Both the position numbers and the translations under genes were made by a program. This document shows, piece after piece, positions 18,732-29,763 of a DNA stretch of 64,000 bases (positions are counted from its first letter, which is position 1; each line of letters opens with the position of its first letter). Below the pieces are notes generated by a model. That model did no database searches. It saw nothing but the letters and a program-made list of their open reading frames with translations, and was not told where the DNA came from. The DNA comes from Winogradskyella sp. PC-19 (GTDB lineage Bacteria; Bacteroidota; Bacteroidia; Flavobacteriales; Flavobacteriaceae). Location of the stretch: positions 1 to 64,000 of the forward strand of contig NZ_CP019332.1 of assembly GCF_002163855.1 (NCBI RefSeq), in the 5' to 3' direction.

Positions 18732-19205
18732 TTAGTTTAATATTCTATTAGCTATAATCTCACAAGTATCTTCTAGTATCTCAAAAACATAATCAAAACC
18801 TGAGTCGCCACCGTAATATGGGTCAGGAACATTTTTGTCACTAATATTTGGATTCTCGTTAAGGATAAGTCCTACTTTCTTCTTTTCATCTTCAGAAGAT
18901 GCTAGAGCGATAATGTTAGTGTAATTTGATTTGTCCATTGCGTATATGGTATCAAACCTATCAAAATCTGCTTCAATAAATTGTCTCGCTTTTTGATGAC
19001 TGATATCAATACCATTGGTTTTTGCTATAGCCATTGAACGGACGTCAGGTTGATTGCCTATATGGTAACTGGCTGTTCCGGCAGAATCAATAAAAAAATC
19101 TTCTGATGGTAATTTTGATTCTAAAATGCCGTGTGCTAAAGGTGAGCGACAAATATTGCCCAAGCAAACCACTAAAATTTTAGTTTTTGATGGTTTTGAA
19201 GGCAT
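18732..19205 (-). CDS. Low-molecular-weight protein-tyrosine phosphatase
   Basis: 157 residues of the LMW-PTP family. The P-loop CLGNICR (Cys14 to Arg20, CX5R) is at the N-terminus and the general-acid Asp is in VPDPYYGG (near residue 130). All catalytic parts are present. Such enzymes act on phosphotyrosine in kinases or envelope proteins. The start is 15 bases after the dnaA stop and the gene is probably co-transcribed with it; no tyrosine kinase gene is in view. Confidence 0.94.
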   Translation of the reverse strand: MPSKPSKTKILVVCLGNICRSPLAHGILESKLPSEDFFIDSAGTASYHIGNQPDVRSMAIAKTNGIDISHQKARQFIEADFDRFDTIYAMDKSNYTNIIALASSEDEKKKVGLILNENPNISDKNVPDPYYGGDSGFDYVFEILEDTCEIIANRILN

Positions 19206-19220
19206 GAATTATTCTAATAA

Positions 19221-20648
19221 TTATAGAGTTAACTTCTTAGATAAATCTTCAACATACTTTCTAAACTGTTTGTCAGTAGAAGATAAGTTATCTACAGTTT
19301 TACAAGCATGAAGTACAGTGGCGTGGTCACGCTGACCAATCTGAGAACCAATACTAGCTAAAGAAGCTTTGGTGTATTTCTTAGCAAAGAACATTGCCAA
19401 TTGTCTAGCTTGTACAATATGACGTTTTCTTGTCTTTGATTGCAATGTGCTAACATCCATTTGAAAGTAATCTGAAACTACTTTCTGTATGTAATCAATA
19501 GAGACTTCTCGTTTTGTGTTTTTTACAAACTTCTCAACGATATCTTTTGCAAGATTAATTGTAATCTCTTTTTTGTTGAAAGACGATTGAGCGATTAAAG
19601 AAATAATAGCACCTTCAAGCTCTCTAACGTTGGACTTTATATGTTTTGCAACATACTCAATTATTTCGTCAGGCATTTCAACACCATCACGATAGAGTTT
19701 GTTTTCTAAAATAGAAACACGTGTTTCAAAATCTGGACTTTGCAATTCCGCAGATAATCCCCATTTAAAACGGGATAACAAGCGTTGCTCGATATCTTGC
19801 ATATCGACAGGTGCTTTGTCACTAGTTAAAATGACTTGCTTTCCGTTTTGATGTAAATGATTAAATATGTGAAAGAAAACATCTTGAGTTCCAGACTTTC
19901 CTGAGAAAAATTGAGCATCGTCAATGATTAAGACATCTATAATTTGATAAAAATGAATAAAATCATTTCTGTTATTCTTCTTTACAGAATCAATGTATTG
20001 CTGTGTAAATTTTTCAGCAGAAATATATAAAACAGTTTTTTCTGGATATTTATCTTTAATATCAACACCAATAGCGTGGGCTAAATGTGTTTTACCTAAA
20101 CCAACACCACCAAATATTAATAATGGATTAAAAGAAGTGCCACCAGGCTTGTTAGCTACAGCAATAGCTGCATTTCTAGCCAATCGGTTAGAATCACCTT
20201 CGAGAAAATTCTCAAATGTATAGTTTGGGTTTAGCTGAGACTCAATTTTGACATTCCTAATCCCAGGGATTACAAACGGATTTCTAAGCTCAGGATTTTT
20301 ATTATTAAATGGAACATCTACTTCTTGAGATTTTACGGCTGTTCTGTTAGAACTTGGAATACGCTCAGTAAAAGGTTGTCTATTGCCGTAAGTGTTTTCC
20401 ATTTTGATTACGTAAACTAATTTTGCTTCCTCACCAAGTTCTTTAGTGAGCGCAACTTTTAAGATTTTTACATAATGTTCTTCTAACCATTCATAAAAGA
20501 ATTTACTAGGTACTTGGATACTTAAAGCATTATTTGCAAGCTTAACGGCTACGATAGGTTCAAACCAAGTTTTGTATGCTTGAGGTTGAATATTATCTTT
20601 TATAAAAGAGAGACAGTTGCCCCAGACCGATTGAGCCGTTACATCCAT
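19221..20648 (-). CDS. dnaA: Chromosomal replication initiator DnaA
   Basis: Binds DnaA boxes and melts oriC. The 475 residues show domain I (1-80), a linker, the AAA+ domain with Walker A GGVGLGKT (180-187) and Walker B VLIIDDAQF, and the C-terminal DNA-binding helix-turn-helix with SIGSQIGQRDHATVLHA. Length is normal. The divergent gene upstream is a thioesterase. The 210-base intergenic region has no recognisable DnaA-box cluster, so oriC is probably not here. Confidence 0.98.
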   Translation of the reverse strand: MDVTAQSVWGNCLSFIKDNIQPQAYKTWFEPIVAVKLANNALSIQVPSKFFYEWLEEHYVKILKVALTKELGEEAKLVYVIKMENTYGNRQPFTERIPSSNRTAVKSQEVDVPFNNKNPELRNPFVIPGIRNVKIESQLNPNYTFENFLEGDSNRLARNAAIAVANKPGGTSFNPLLIFGGVGLGKTHLAHAIGVDIKDKYPEKTVLYISAEKFTQQYIDSVKKNNRNDFIHFYQIIDVLIIDDAQFFSGKSGTQDVFFHIFNHLHQNGKQVILTSDKAPVDMQDIEQRLLSRFKWGLSAELQSPDFETRVSILENKLYRDGVEMPDEIIEYVAKHIKSNVRELEGAIISLIAQSSFNKKEITINLAKDIVEKFVKNTKREVSIDYIQKVVSDYFQMDVSTLQSKTRKRHIVQARQLAMFFAKKYTKASLASIGSQIGQRDHATVLHACKTVDNLSSTDKQFRKYVEDLSKKLTL

Positions 20649-20736
20649 ACTTTAGAGTTAGATTTTTTGTTAGTTGGTTTCTGTTGCTAAAAAAAAGAGA
20701 CTTCGAAATGACTCTTTGTGGTTTTTTATAGCTTGA

Positions 20737-20744
20737 CAAATATG
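20737..20744 (-). promoter_or_regulatory. Possible dnaA promoter -7 box
   Basis: Minus-strand CATATTTG has 7 of 8 matches to TAnnTTTG, preceded by long T tracts that could supply the -33 element. It would give a leader of roughly 85 bases. Confidence 0.35.
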
Positions 20745-20858
20745 TGAACAAAAAAGTTAAAAAAAAAATGAAAACGATTAGAATTTTAAGAATTTTTTCC
20801 TCATGTTTAATTTGCCGATTAAAGGTATCATTTTTTTGTTAATCAGCATAAAAAAATA

Positions 20859-21254
20859 ATGTATAAAAATAAAACTCAAATTAGAGTACGTTACGGAGAG
20901 ACTGACCAGATGGGTGTTGTTTATCATGCAAACTATGCTTCATACTTTGAAGTAGGTAGAACGGAATGGTTAAGAGAGTATGGTATTACTTACAAATCTA
21001 TGGAAGAAACTGGAGTTATGCTTCCTGTTATTTCTTTAGAAATTAAATATAAAAATTCTGCTAAATATGACGACTTATTAACCGTGAAAACTTCAATTAA
21101 AAAGTTACCTACTGCACGGATAGAATTTGACTATGAGCTGATTAACGAAAAAGGAGATTTGTTGGCGATTGGAAGCACAGATTTGGTATTTATTGATATG
21201 AAACGGAATAGGCCTATGCGATGTCCAGATTATTTATTGAACAAATTGAAGTAA
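20859..21254 (+). CDS. YbgC/4HBT-family acyl-CoA thioesterase
   Basis: 131 residues of the hot-dog fold. The signature RYGETDQMGVVYHANYASYF (about residues 10-29) holds the Asp (in ETDQMG) used as the catalytic acid in 4-hydroxybenzoyl-CoA thioesterases, and EVGRTEWLRE follows. It hydrolyses short-chain or aromatic acyl-CoA esters; the exact substrate is unknown. Divergent from dnaA, a neighbourhood I recall from other flavobacteria. The gene ends 4 bases before the convergent YigZ gene. Confidence 0.93.
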   Translation: MYKNKTQIRVRYGETDQMGVVYHANYASYFEVGRTEWLREYGITYKSMEETGVMLPVISLEIKYKNSAKYDDLLTVKTSIKKLPTARIEFDYELINEKGDLLAIGSTDLVFIDMKRNRPMRCPDYLLNKLK

Positions 21255-21258
21255 TTGA

Positions 21259-21867
21259 TTACAAATAAGAAATTTTGACTTCATGAAATTTCTTAATTGT
21301 TTCGTAAAGTTTTTCTGCTTCACCTTTTCTGATAGAAACTTGTAGTAAACAATCTATTTCTAATTTTTGACTTACAATATTTGCGTTGTTATCTTTTAGT
21401 ATCCGCATCATTCGACTCATATTTTTATAATCAAATTTTATTATAAATGTAGAGTCTATTGTTTTTTCAATAATATTAGATTGCTCTAAGGCCATTTGTG
21501 CAGCAGACCGATATGCGTTGATTAACCCACCAACGCCTAACTTTACACCACCAAAGTATCTTACTACTACAATAAGGACATTTGTGACATCAAAAGATTG
21601 TATTTGTCCATATATGGGCATTCCTGCAGAGTTGTTAGGTTCACCATCATCATTTGCTCTGTATTTTATTTGCTCGGTTCCAAGCTGATATGCATAACAC
21701 CAATGTCTTGCAGCGTAGTGTTGTTTTTTTAATTTTTCTATTTCTAATTTTACATCATCTTCATTGTCTACAGGAAATGCATACCCATAAAACTTACTGT
21801 TCTTGTCTTTAAACAAAGCTTCTTCAGAAGGTTTTGTGATGGTCTTGTAAGTGTCTTTCTGTTCCAT
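21259..21867 (-). CDS. YigZ/IMPACT-family protein
   Basis: Starts at ATG 21867 (MEQKDTYKTITKPSEEALFK), 202 residues; the open frame upstream lies inside the exporter gene. The UPF0029 N-domain is clear: SKFYGYAFPV, HWCYAYQLG, DDGEPNNSAGMPIYGQ and VVRYFGGVKLGVGGLINAYR. A ferredoxin-like C-domain follows. The family is related to eukaryotic IMPACT (Gcn2 inhibitor); the bacterial role is unclear. The start codon overlaps the stop of the DMT exporter gene (TAATG), which indicates coupling. Confidence 0.93.
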   Translation of the reverse strand: MEQKDTYKTITKPSEEALFKDKNSKFYGYAFPVDNEDDVKLEIEKLKKQHYAARHWCYAYQLGTEQIKYRANDDGEPNNSAGMPIYGQIQSFDVTNVLIVVVRYFGGVKLGVGGLINAYRSAAQMALEQSNIIEKTIDSTFIIKFDYKNMSRMMRILKDNNANIVSQKLEIDCLLQVSIRKGEAEKLYETIKKFHEVKISYL

Positions 21868-22718
21868 TAAGCTAGTGTGACTAAAACGATAGATATTAAT
21901 GCCAAACAAATACCTATCCAATTTTTGTTTGAAATTTTTTCTTTAAAAATAAGCAAGCCTATTAATGTTGAAACCGCTACAATAGCTACATTATTAATGG
22001 TGAATAATGATGAACTTTCTAGACCGTCAATTCGTAATGCTTTTAATAAATAATAGATTGATGCATAGTTTACTATTCCAAGAGTTGCGCCAAGTGGAAT
22101 ACTTTTTACGGTAAAACTCTTTTTAAAACGAATAGATTTATAAACTAATAATATGCAACCAATCGCAAAAGCGAAACCAAAAATACAAGCCGAAAACAAA
22201 GGGATTTTATCGTCTGGAGCAAAATAATTGACTGAAGTATCAATAATGCCAGAACCTAAAAATAAAATAATAGGCAAGTAAATTGAGGCTGTTAATACTG
22301 TTTTATCTTTAGACTTTATAGAGGTAAGGTATACAGCAACTAAAGCTAGAACTATACCTAATATTTTTTGTATTCCAATACCTTCTTTAAAAACAATAAT
22401 CCCAAATATAATAGGTATTATGACACTCATTTTGCTGGCCACTGACGCTACAGATAGACCATTTTTTTGAGCTGTTAAAGCCATGACATTAAAAATAGCA
22501 ATAAATAAGAAGCCGAGTATTATAACACCAATAAACCAATCAGAGGAAACGATTTCTGAAACAACCAGATTTTTATCGTTGTGAATCAAACCACAAATAC
22601 AAGCAGTGATGTAGTTGACTACAATAGCTTGTAATGTATCAATTTTGTACTTATTAAATAATTTGAATAAGACAAAAATGCCAGTAGATGATAGTATACT
22701 TAGTGCTAAATAAATCAA
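21867..22718 (-). CDS. EamA/DMT-family transporter
   Basis: A 283-residue inner-membrane protein with about ten transmembrane helices in two EamA halves, typical of drug/metabolite exporters (VKSIPLGATLGIVNYASIYY and NNVAIVAVSTLIGLLIFKE near the C-terminus). The substrate is unknown. The start overlaps the HAD gene end by 4 bases (22715-22718) and the stop overlaps the YigZ start. It is part of the run ribD-HAD-DMT-YigZ. Confidence 0.9.
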   Translation of the reverse strand: MIYLALSILSSTGIFVLFKLFNKYKIDTLQAIVVNYITACICGLIHNDKNLVVSEIVSSDWFIGVIILGFLFIAIFNVMALTAQKNGLSVASVASKMSVIIPIIFGIIVFKEGIGIQKILGIVLALVAVYLTSIKSKDKTVLTASIYLPIILFLGSGIIDTSVNYFAPDDKIPLFSACIFGFAFAIGCILLVYKSIRFKKSFTVKSIPLGATLGIVNYASIYYLLKALRIDGLESSSLFTINNVAIVAVSTLIGLLIFKEKISNKNWIGICLALISIVLVTLA

Positions 22719-23323
22719 AAGAGTTCTTTTTTAATTTCAAAAAGGTTGACGACGTCTTCTTTAGTTTCGTCAATATTCCAAATGTGTAGTCCTAGTTTGT
22801 ATGCTGTATCCGTATTTTCTTTGGTATCATCAATAAATAGACATTCATTTGGGTTTAAGTTATTTTCACTAAGAACAAAATTATAAATATCAGTGTTGGG
22901 TTTTCTTAAATGTATTTCATGAGAGAGATAGAATTTATCAAAGCAATTTTTAAATTCGTCGTAAAACGATACGTTCTCTTTTATAAAGTCAATATGCATC
23001 TCATTAGTATTGCTTAATAAAATGAGGTTGTAGTTTTTATTTTTCAATTTTTTTGCAAAATCTAAACGATGAGCAGGAAAATCTTTAATTATGTAGTTCC
23101 AAGCATCAACGATTTGCTTAACTGATAAATAAGGGAATTTATCCTTATAAAAATTGATAAACTCTGAAGTAGTGATTCTTCCAATTTCATATTGAATATT
23201 TGTGTCAATCATATCTTCTTGAAAAACACTCATATTAAAAAGTTGAAACGCATTATCCATTGCGCCTTGTTTGTCAAGGTTTATAAAGACATCACCAAAA
23301 TCAAAAATCAGCGTTTTAATCAT
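22715..23323 (-). CDS. HAD-superfamily hydrolase (YihX-like phosphatase)
   Basis: 202 residues. HAD motif I is IFDFGDVFINLD with nucleophile Asp8, motif II is LLSNTN, motif III is a Lys in LRKPN, and motif IV is FIDDTKENTDTA. The helical cap (about 15-85) is inserted after motif I as in YihX or haloacid dehalogenase types. The likely activity is sugar-phosphate phosphatase, but the substrate is unproven. The start overlaps the end of ribD by 8 bases, so it could serve the riboflavin pathway's missing dephosphorylation step; that is inference only. Confidence 0.9.
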   Translation of the reverse strand: MIKTLIFDFGDVFINLDKQGAMDNAFQLFNMSVFQEDMIDTNIQYEIGRITTSEFINFYKDKFPYLSVKQIVDAWNYIIKDFPAHRLDFAKKLKNKNYNLILLSNTNEMHIDFIKENVSFYDEFKNCFDKFYLSHEIHLRKPNTDIYNFVLSENNLNPNECLFIDDTKENTDTAYKLGLHIWNIDETKEDVVNLFEIKKELF

Positions 23324-24320
23324 TCAAATATATCTTTAGGCTATCATCGAGGAAACTTCTCTCTGAAACTAATTTCCCTTTTAGTTGAGGTGCTTTTGTG
23401 CCTTTTTTAAATTCTATTTGTCCAACAAACACTCTTGCTTCATCCCAAAGGTCTTCGTCAATAAAAGTTTGTAATGTTTTTGCGCCACCTTCGATTATAA
23501 TTGATGTTAAGTTTTGTTTGTAAATAAACTCACAAATTTGTTTAGCAATATTATCTTTAAATGTAATGTCATTTTCAGACACTCTTATAGTTTTAGCTTT
23601 ATTATTGAAACAACTGAAATTTGAGTCTAACTTTGAAAACTTATCTAATACAACACGAATAGGATTCGCACCAGTCCAATCTCTAACAGTCAAACTTGGA
23701 TTGTCTTGTAAAACAGTATTTGTACCAACTAAGATAGCTTGTTCTTCCGCTCGCCATTTATGTACCAATTGTCTTGAATACTTATTTGTAATCCAAACAG
23801 GCTTCTGCTCATCTTTTGTTATTGGAGCGATAAAACCGTCATTAGTTTCCGCCCACTTTAATATAATATAAGGACGTTTTTTATTGTGAAAAGTAAAAAA
23901 ACGTTTGTGATGCGCTTTACATTCTTTTTCTAAAACACCAACAATAACATCACATTCAGCTGCCTTAAGTCGGTCGATACCTTTGCCAGCAACTTGTGGG
24001 TTATCATCAACACAGCCAATGACTACTTTAGGAATGTTATGTGAAACAATTAAATCGCTACATGGCGGCGTTTTGCCATGGTGACTGCAAGGTTCAAGCG
24101 TTACGTAAAGTGTTGATTTTTTTAGAAGTGTTTTGTCTTTTACGGAGTTTATTGCACTTACTTCTGCATGACTTTGGCCATAAGAACTTGTAAAGCCTTC
24201 ACCGATAATTTTATCATTGTAAACTATTGTAGCGCCAACCATTGGATTTGGTCTAGTTGTTCCTAATCCATTTTTGGCTATTTGTAAACAGCGCTTTATG
24301 TAATATTCATGGGTTAGCAA
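23316..24320 (-). CDS. ribD: Bifunctional riboflavin deaminase/reductase
   Basis: The two domains catalyse deamination of the pyrimidine intermediate, then reduction of its ribosyl group, in riboflavin synthesis. The deaminase domain (1-145) has the zinc site HAEVSAI and EPCSHHGKTPPC. The reductase domain (about 150-334) has ILVGTNTVLQDNPSLTVRD and SIIIEGGAKTLQTF. Length 334 is slightly short of the usual 360 but both active sites are whole. No FMN riboswitch was seen upstream. It sits between the lipoprotein gene (2-base gap) and the HAD gene (overlap). Confidence 0.96.
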   Translation of the reverse strand: MLTHEYYIKRCLQIAKNGLGTTRPNPMVGATIVYNDKIIGEGFTSSYGQSHAEVSAINSVKDKTLLKKSTLYVTLEPCSHHGKTPPCSDLIVSHNIPKVVIGCVDDNPQVAGKGIDRLKAAECDVIVGVLEKECKAHHKRFFTFHNKKRPYIILKWAETNDGFIAPITKDEQKPVWITNKYSRQLVHKWRAEEQAILVGTNTVLQDNPSLTVRDWTGANPIRVVLDKFSKLDSNFSCFNNKAKTIRVSENDITFKDNIAKQICEFIYKQNLTSIIIEGGAKTLQTFIDEDLWDEARVFVGQIEFKKGTKAPQLKGKLVSERSFLDDSLKIYLND

Positions 24321-24322
24321 TA

Positions 24323-24808
24323 CTATAATTTTACTTTTATATTTTGAGTTTTATCTACGCTGTAAGAAGAAGAATATCCAAAAACCTTGTAATCAATTTC
24401 ACCTTTGTACTGCACTTTCAGACGTTGTGAAATTAAACTCCCTAATAATCCACCTAAACTTTTGTTGTTAATAATGCTATCTGTTGCAACAGCAACTGTT
24501 AGTGGTATGGTAAAGTTTTTCTTTGATGGAACGTCAAAACTTTTTGTTTCAAATTTAGCAACTTCAGTGTCGTTGATATATACTTTTAAATCATCAGTTT
24601 TTAAAGTCCCACCAACATCGTTTGGATTAATAAAGTTAGCGTCTGCGCTTAGTGTAATAGTTTTAATATTAGAGTCAACAACTTTAATATTTTCTACACC
24701 AATAAATTCAGGTTTCTCTGTGACTGTACAATTAAATAACAGTGAAAAAAATAGAAAAATCAACATCAATTTTTTAACAGAAAGGAGGTATTTATTATGT
24801 ATCTTCAT
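24323..24808 (-). CDS. LEA14-like lipoprotein
   Basis: 161 residues with a long N-terminus, a hydrophobic stretch and lipobox Cys27 (LLFNC), then a beta-sandwich resembling the LEA type 2/WHy domain (SADANFINPNDVGGTLKTDD, AKFETKSFDVPSKKN). The start could also be the internal Met15, which would give a more usual signal length. Function unknown; LEA14-like lipoproteins occur widely in Bacteroidota. It precedes ribD with a 2-base gap and is divergent from the GNAT gene at 24844. Confidence 0.8.
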   Translation of the reverse strand: MKIHNKYLLSVKKLMLIFLFFSLLFNCTVTEKPEFIGVENIKVVDSNIKTITLSADANFINPNDVGGTLKTDDLKVYINDTEVAKFETKSFDVPSKKNFTIPLTVAVATDSIINNKSLGGLLGSLISQRLKVQYKGEIDYKVFGYSSSYSVDKTQNIKVKL

Positions 24809-24843
24809 GCCTTCAAATATTCAACTAAATAATTAAAAATAAC

Positions 24844-25341
24844 GTGTGTAAAGATACTATTGTTATTCGAGAAATTGAGCCTAAGGATGACCTTAAAATT
24901 GCTAAAGCTATACGCTCGGTTTTAATTGAGTTTGGTGTCCCTAAAGTTGGTACAGCTTATGAAGATGCTGCTTTAGACTGCATGTATGAAACTTATTACA
25001 AATCTCAGAAAAAATATTTCGTTGTTGTTAAAGGCGATAATATTCTTGGAGGTGCTGGAATTTCGCCGTTAGATAATTACAACGGTACAGAACCTATTTG
25101 CGAACTTCAGAAAATGTACTTTATGTCAGAGGCTAGAGGCAAAGGTGTTGGTAGTCAAATGATGCAGAAGTGTTTAGAGTTTGCTAAAAACTCTGGTTTT
25201 TCTAAATGCTACTTAGAAACCATGCCTTACATGGATGATGCACGAAAATTATATTGTAAGGTAGGTTTTGAATCTATCAATAAGCCGATGGGTGATACTG
25301 GTCATTATTCGTGTTCGGTTTGGATGCTTAAAGATTTATAA
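24844..25341 (+). CDS. GNAT-family N-acetyltransferase
   Basis: 165 residues from a GTG start (no ATG is available before the conserved REIEPKDD). The acetyl-CoA loop is SEARGKGVGSQMMQ (about 95-108), preceded by ICELQKMYFM and followed by CYLETMPYMDDARKLYCKVGF. The acceptor is unknown. It is directly followed, after 2 bases, by prmC. Confidence 0.9.
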   Translation: MCKDTIVIREIEPKDDLKIAKAIRSVLIEFGVPKVGTAYEDAALDCMYETYYKSQKKYFVVVKGDNILGGAGISPLDNYNGTEPICELQKMYFMSEARGKGVGSQMMQKCLEFAKNSGFSKCYLETMPYMDDARKLYCKVGFESINKPMGDTGHYSCSVWMLKDL

Positions 25342-25343
25342 TA

Positions 25344-26213
25344 TTGAAAGCACAGGACTTAAAAAGTATATTTCATAAAGAATTAGATGCGGTTTACGGT
25401 AAAGATGAAGTATCAAGCTTTTTCTTTTTATGTTTAGAGCAATATTCTGATACACCAAGAATCCAATTACAATTAGAACCGGAATTTACTATCACTAAAC
25501 AGGAAACAGAACAATACTTTAATACACTTGAAGCTTTAAAGAAGCAAAAACCAATTCAATACATTTTTGGAGAAACAGAGTTTTATGGCTTAAATTTTAA
25601 AGTAACTGAAGATGTTTTGATTCCACGTCAAGAAACAGAAGAATTAGTAGATTGGATAATTAAATGCTATTCGGAGCGTAATGAAGAATCTCTAAAAATC
25701 CTAGACATTGGTACCGGAAGTGGTTGCATAGCCATTTCATTAGCAAAAAATATATCAAATGCAGAAGTTTATGCATTGGATATTAGTCCAAAGGCAATTG
25801 AAATCGCAAAACATAATGCAGAGCAGAATGAGATAGCTATTTCTATTACTGAAGCAAATATTTTAGACCAAGCTTCTTGGGATTCAGATTATAAAAATTT
25901 AAAGTTTGATGTCATAGTGTCTAATCCGCCATATGTTCGTAATCTAGAGAAAAGAGAAATCCAATCAAACGTTCTGGACAACGAACCACATTTAGCCTTG
26001 TTTGTAGACGATAATAATCCATTGATTTTTTATAAAGCAATTACTCAGTTTGCTGTTGATAATTTGAAGTCTAATGGAGCACTTTTTTTTGAAATCAATC
26101 AGTATCTTAGAGACGAAACCAAAGCGCTTTTAATGACTTCAAATTTTGATGAAGTTGAATTACGAAAAGATTTGAATAATAATTATAGAATGCTGAAAGG
26201 CACAAAAAAATAA
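25344..26213 (+). CDS. prmC: Peptide chain release factor N5-glutamine methyltransferase
   Basis: Methylates the Gln of the GGQ motif in release factors. 289 residues from a TTG start, two bases after the GNAT stop; no ATG precedes the N-terminal helical domain. The Rossmann SAM site ILDIGTGSGCIAISLA and the substrate motif NPPYV (in VIVSNPPYVRNLE) are both present. VLIPRQETEELVDW is the usual interdomain signature. Length is normal. Confidence 0.96.
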   Translation: MKAQDLKSIFHKELDAVYGKDEVSSFFFLCLEQYSDTPRIQLQLEPEFTITKQETEQYFNTLEALKKQKPIQYIFGETEFYGLNFKVTEDVLIPRQETEELVDWIIKCYSERNEESLKILDIGTGSGCIAISLAKNISNAEVYALDISPKAIEIAKHNAEQNEIAISITEANILDQASWDSDYKNLKFDVIVSNPPYVRNLEKREIQSNVLDNEPHLALFVDDNNPLIFYKAITQFAVDNLKSNGALFFEINQYLRDETKALLMTSNFDEVELRKDLNNNYRMLKGTKK

Positions 26214-26214
26214 T

Positions 26215-26303
26215 ATGAAACGAGCATTTTCAAAATATTATTACCAAAGGATAATGACTAATAGCGAACAGCATGTGGTCCATAAAACAATAAATAAAAT
26301 AAC

Positions 26304-26307
<4 letters not shown>
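26215..26307 (+). CDS. Possible 30-residue leader/small protein upstream of the LOG gene
   Basis: An ATG directly after the prmC stop opens a 30-codon frame (MKRAFSKYYYQR...) whose TGA overlaps the ATG of the next gene as ATGA. The product would be basic with a Tyr-rich centre. The frame fills the whole 90-base gap without a stop and has the coupling geometry of a real gene. No homologue is known to me, so this could be chance. Confidence 0.3.
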
Positions 26308-28888
<2,581 letters not shown>

Positions 28889-28976
28889 ACTAGTATAATA
28901 AGTGCTATTTTTCTTATATAAATGTGTTTTTAATCGATTAAAAGCAATTTTATTCGTTTAATTACAAATATTATTA

Positions 28977-28984
28977 TATGTTTG
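28977..28984 (+). promoter_or_regulatory. -7 box upstream of the membrane protein gene
   Basis: TATGTTTG, a perfect TAnnTTTG match with TTTA about 20 bases upstream, 26 bases before the ATG at 29011 in the 122-base gap after ligA. Confidence 0.6.
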
Positions 28985-29010
28985 TTCTTAGCTATTAATA
29001 TAAGGATAAC

Positions 29011-29751
29011 ATGATAATCAATAGATTACTTAAAATTGCATTAGTAATTTTAGGTATTACATATATAGTTTTGGAAGTCTCTAAAATTGAGTTGTACAAC
29101 GACTTTGTTAGTGCGACCCTTTTGGTATTACTGACTTTTTTATACATGAGAAGTGCTGAGACTAAGCTCAAAAAGCGACCTTACTTTTTATATTTCTTAA
29201 TAACATTTACAGCTTCTGAGTTATTATCTGCGTCTTCTTATTTTGTTTCGTTAATGACTGATACCGTAGATTATAATTATTTTATCAGTAATATATTGTA
29301 TATGTTGGCTTATATTTTTCTCATTTTAAGATGTGTTTCAACTATGAAGCTTAAAGGAATTTTAAAAGAATTTCCTGTGACATTAATAATCCTTGTTGTT
29401 TTAGGTGTTTTTTGTGTTACTCTAATTACAGAAACAGCACAAAACCAGTTAAATACTAGCGAATATATAATAGAGTTTGTCTATAATGTAATCGTGATGA
29501 CTTTGCTTTCAGTTGCTTTAATAGGATACATGGATAAAGGCGATAACAAGTCAATGCTTTTCTTGATAGGTTCAATGTTTATCTTCTTTTCAGAGATGCT
29601 GCAGTTAGCTTACTATTATGTTGAAGAATTACAACATTTAGCAGCTTTATATTCCGTATTCTTGGTGTTAGCTTTCACGTTTTTTTATTTACAATCAAAA
29701 TTAAAACATCAGAAAAAGAAAGATTTTCATTTTCTTGATTCTAATATTTAG
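29011..29751 (+). CDS. Polytopic membrane protein, possibly YhhN-like
   Basis: 246 residues with about eight predicted transmembrane helices evenly spread along the chain, short loops, and a basic C-terminal tail (KLKHQKKKDFHF). The helix pattern and size resemble YhhN/TMEM86 proteins (lysoplasmalogenase family), but the polar signature residues cannot be confirmed by eye. Single-gene unit with its own promoter; convergent with the nucleotidase genes. Confidence 0.7.
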   Translation: MIINRLLKIALVILGITYIVLEVSKIELYNDFVSATLLVLLTFLYMRSAETKLKKRPYFLYFLITFTASELLSASSYFVSLMTDTVDYNYFISNILYMLAYIFLILRCVSTMKLKGILKEFPVTLIILVVLGVFCVTLITETAQNQLNTSEYIIEFVYNVIVMTLLSVALIGYMDKGDNKSMLFLIGSMFIFFSEMLQLAYYYVEELQHLAALYSVFLVLAFTFFYLQSKLKHQKKKDFHFLDSNI

Positions 29752-29763
29752 GCCTAAAAATTA

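Noticed and set aside
20649-20858. Origin of replication next to dnaA
   Set aside because: The intergenic region has AT tracts but no TTATCCACA-type DnaA boxes in a cluster.
24781-24832. Perfect Shine-Dalgarno-like AAAGGAGG followed by an ATG and 11-codon frame on the plus strand
   Set aside because: It is antisense to the start of the LEA14-like lipoprotein gene, and this phylum rarely uses Shine-Dalgarno sequences; most likely chance.
24405-24836. 143-codon open frame antisense to the LEA14-like lipoprotein
   Set aside because: Shadow of the lipoprotein gene, whose lipobox and domain are convincing.
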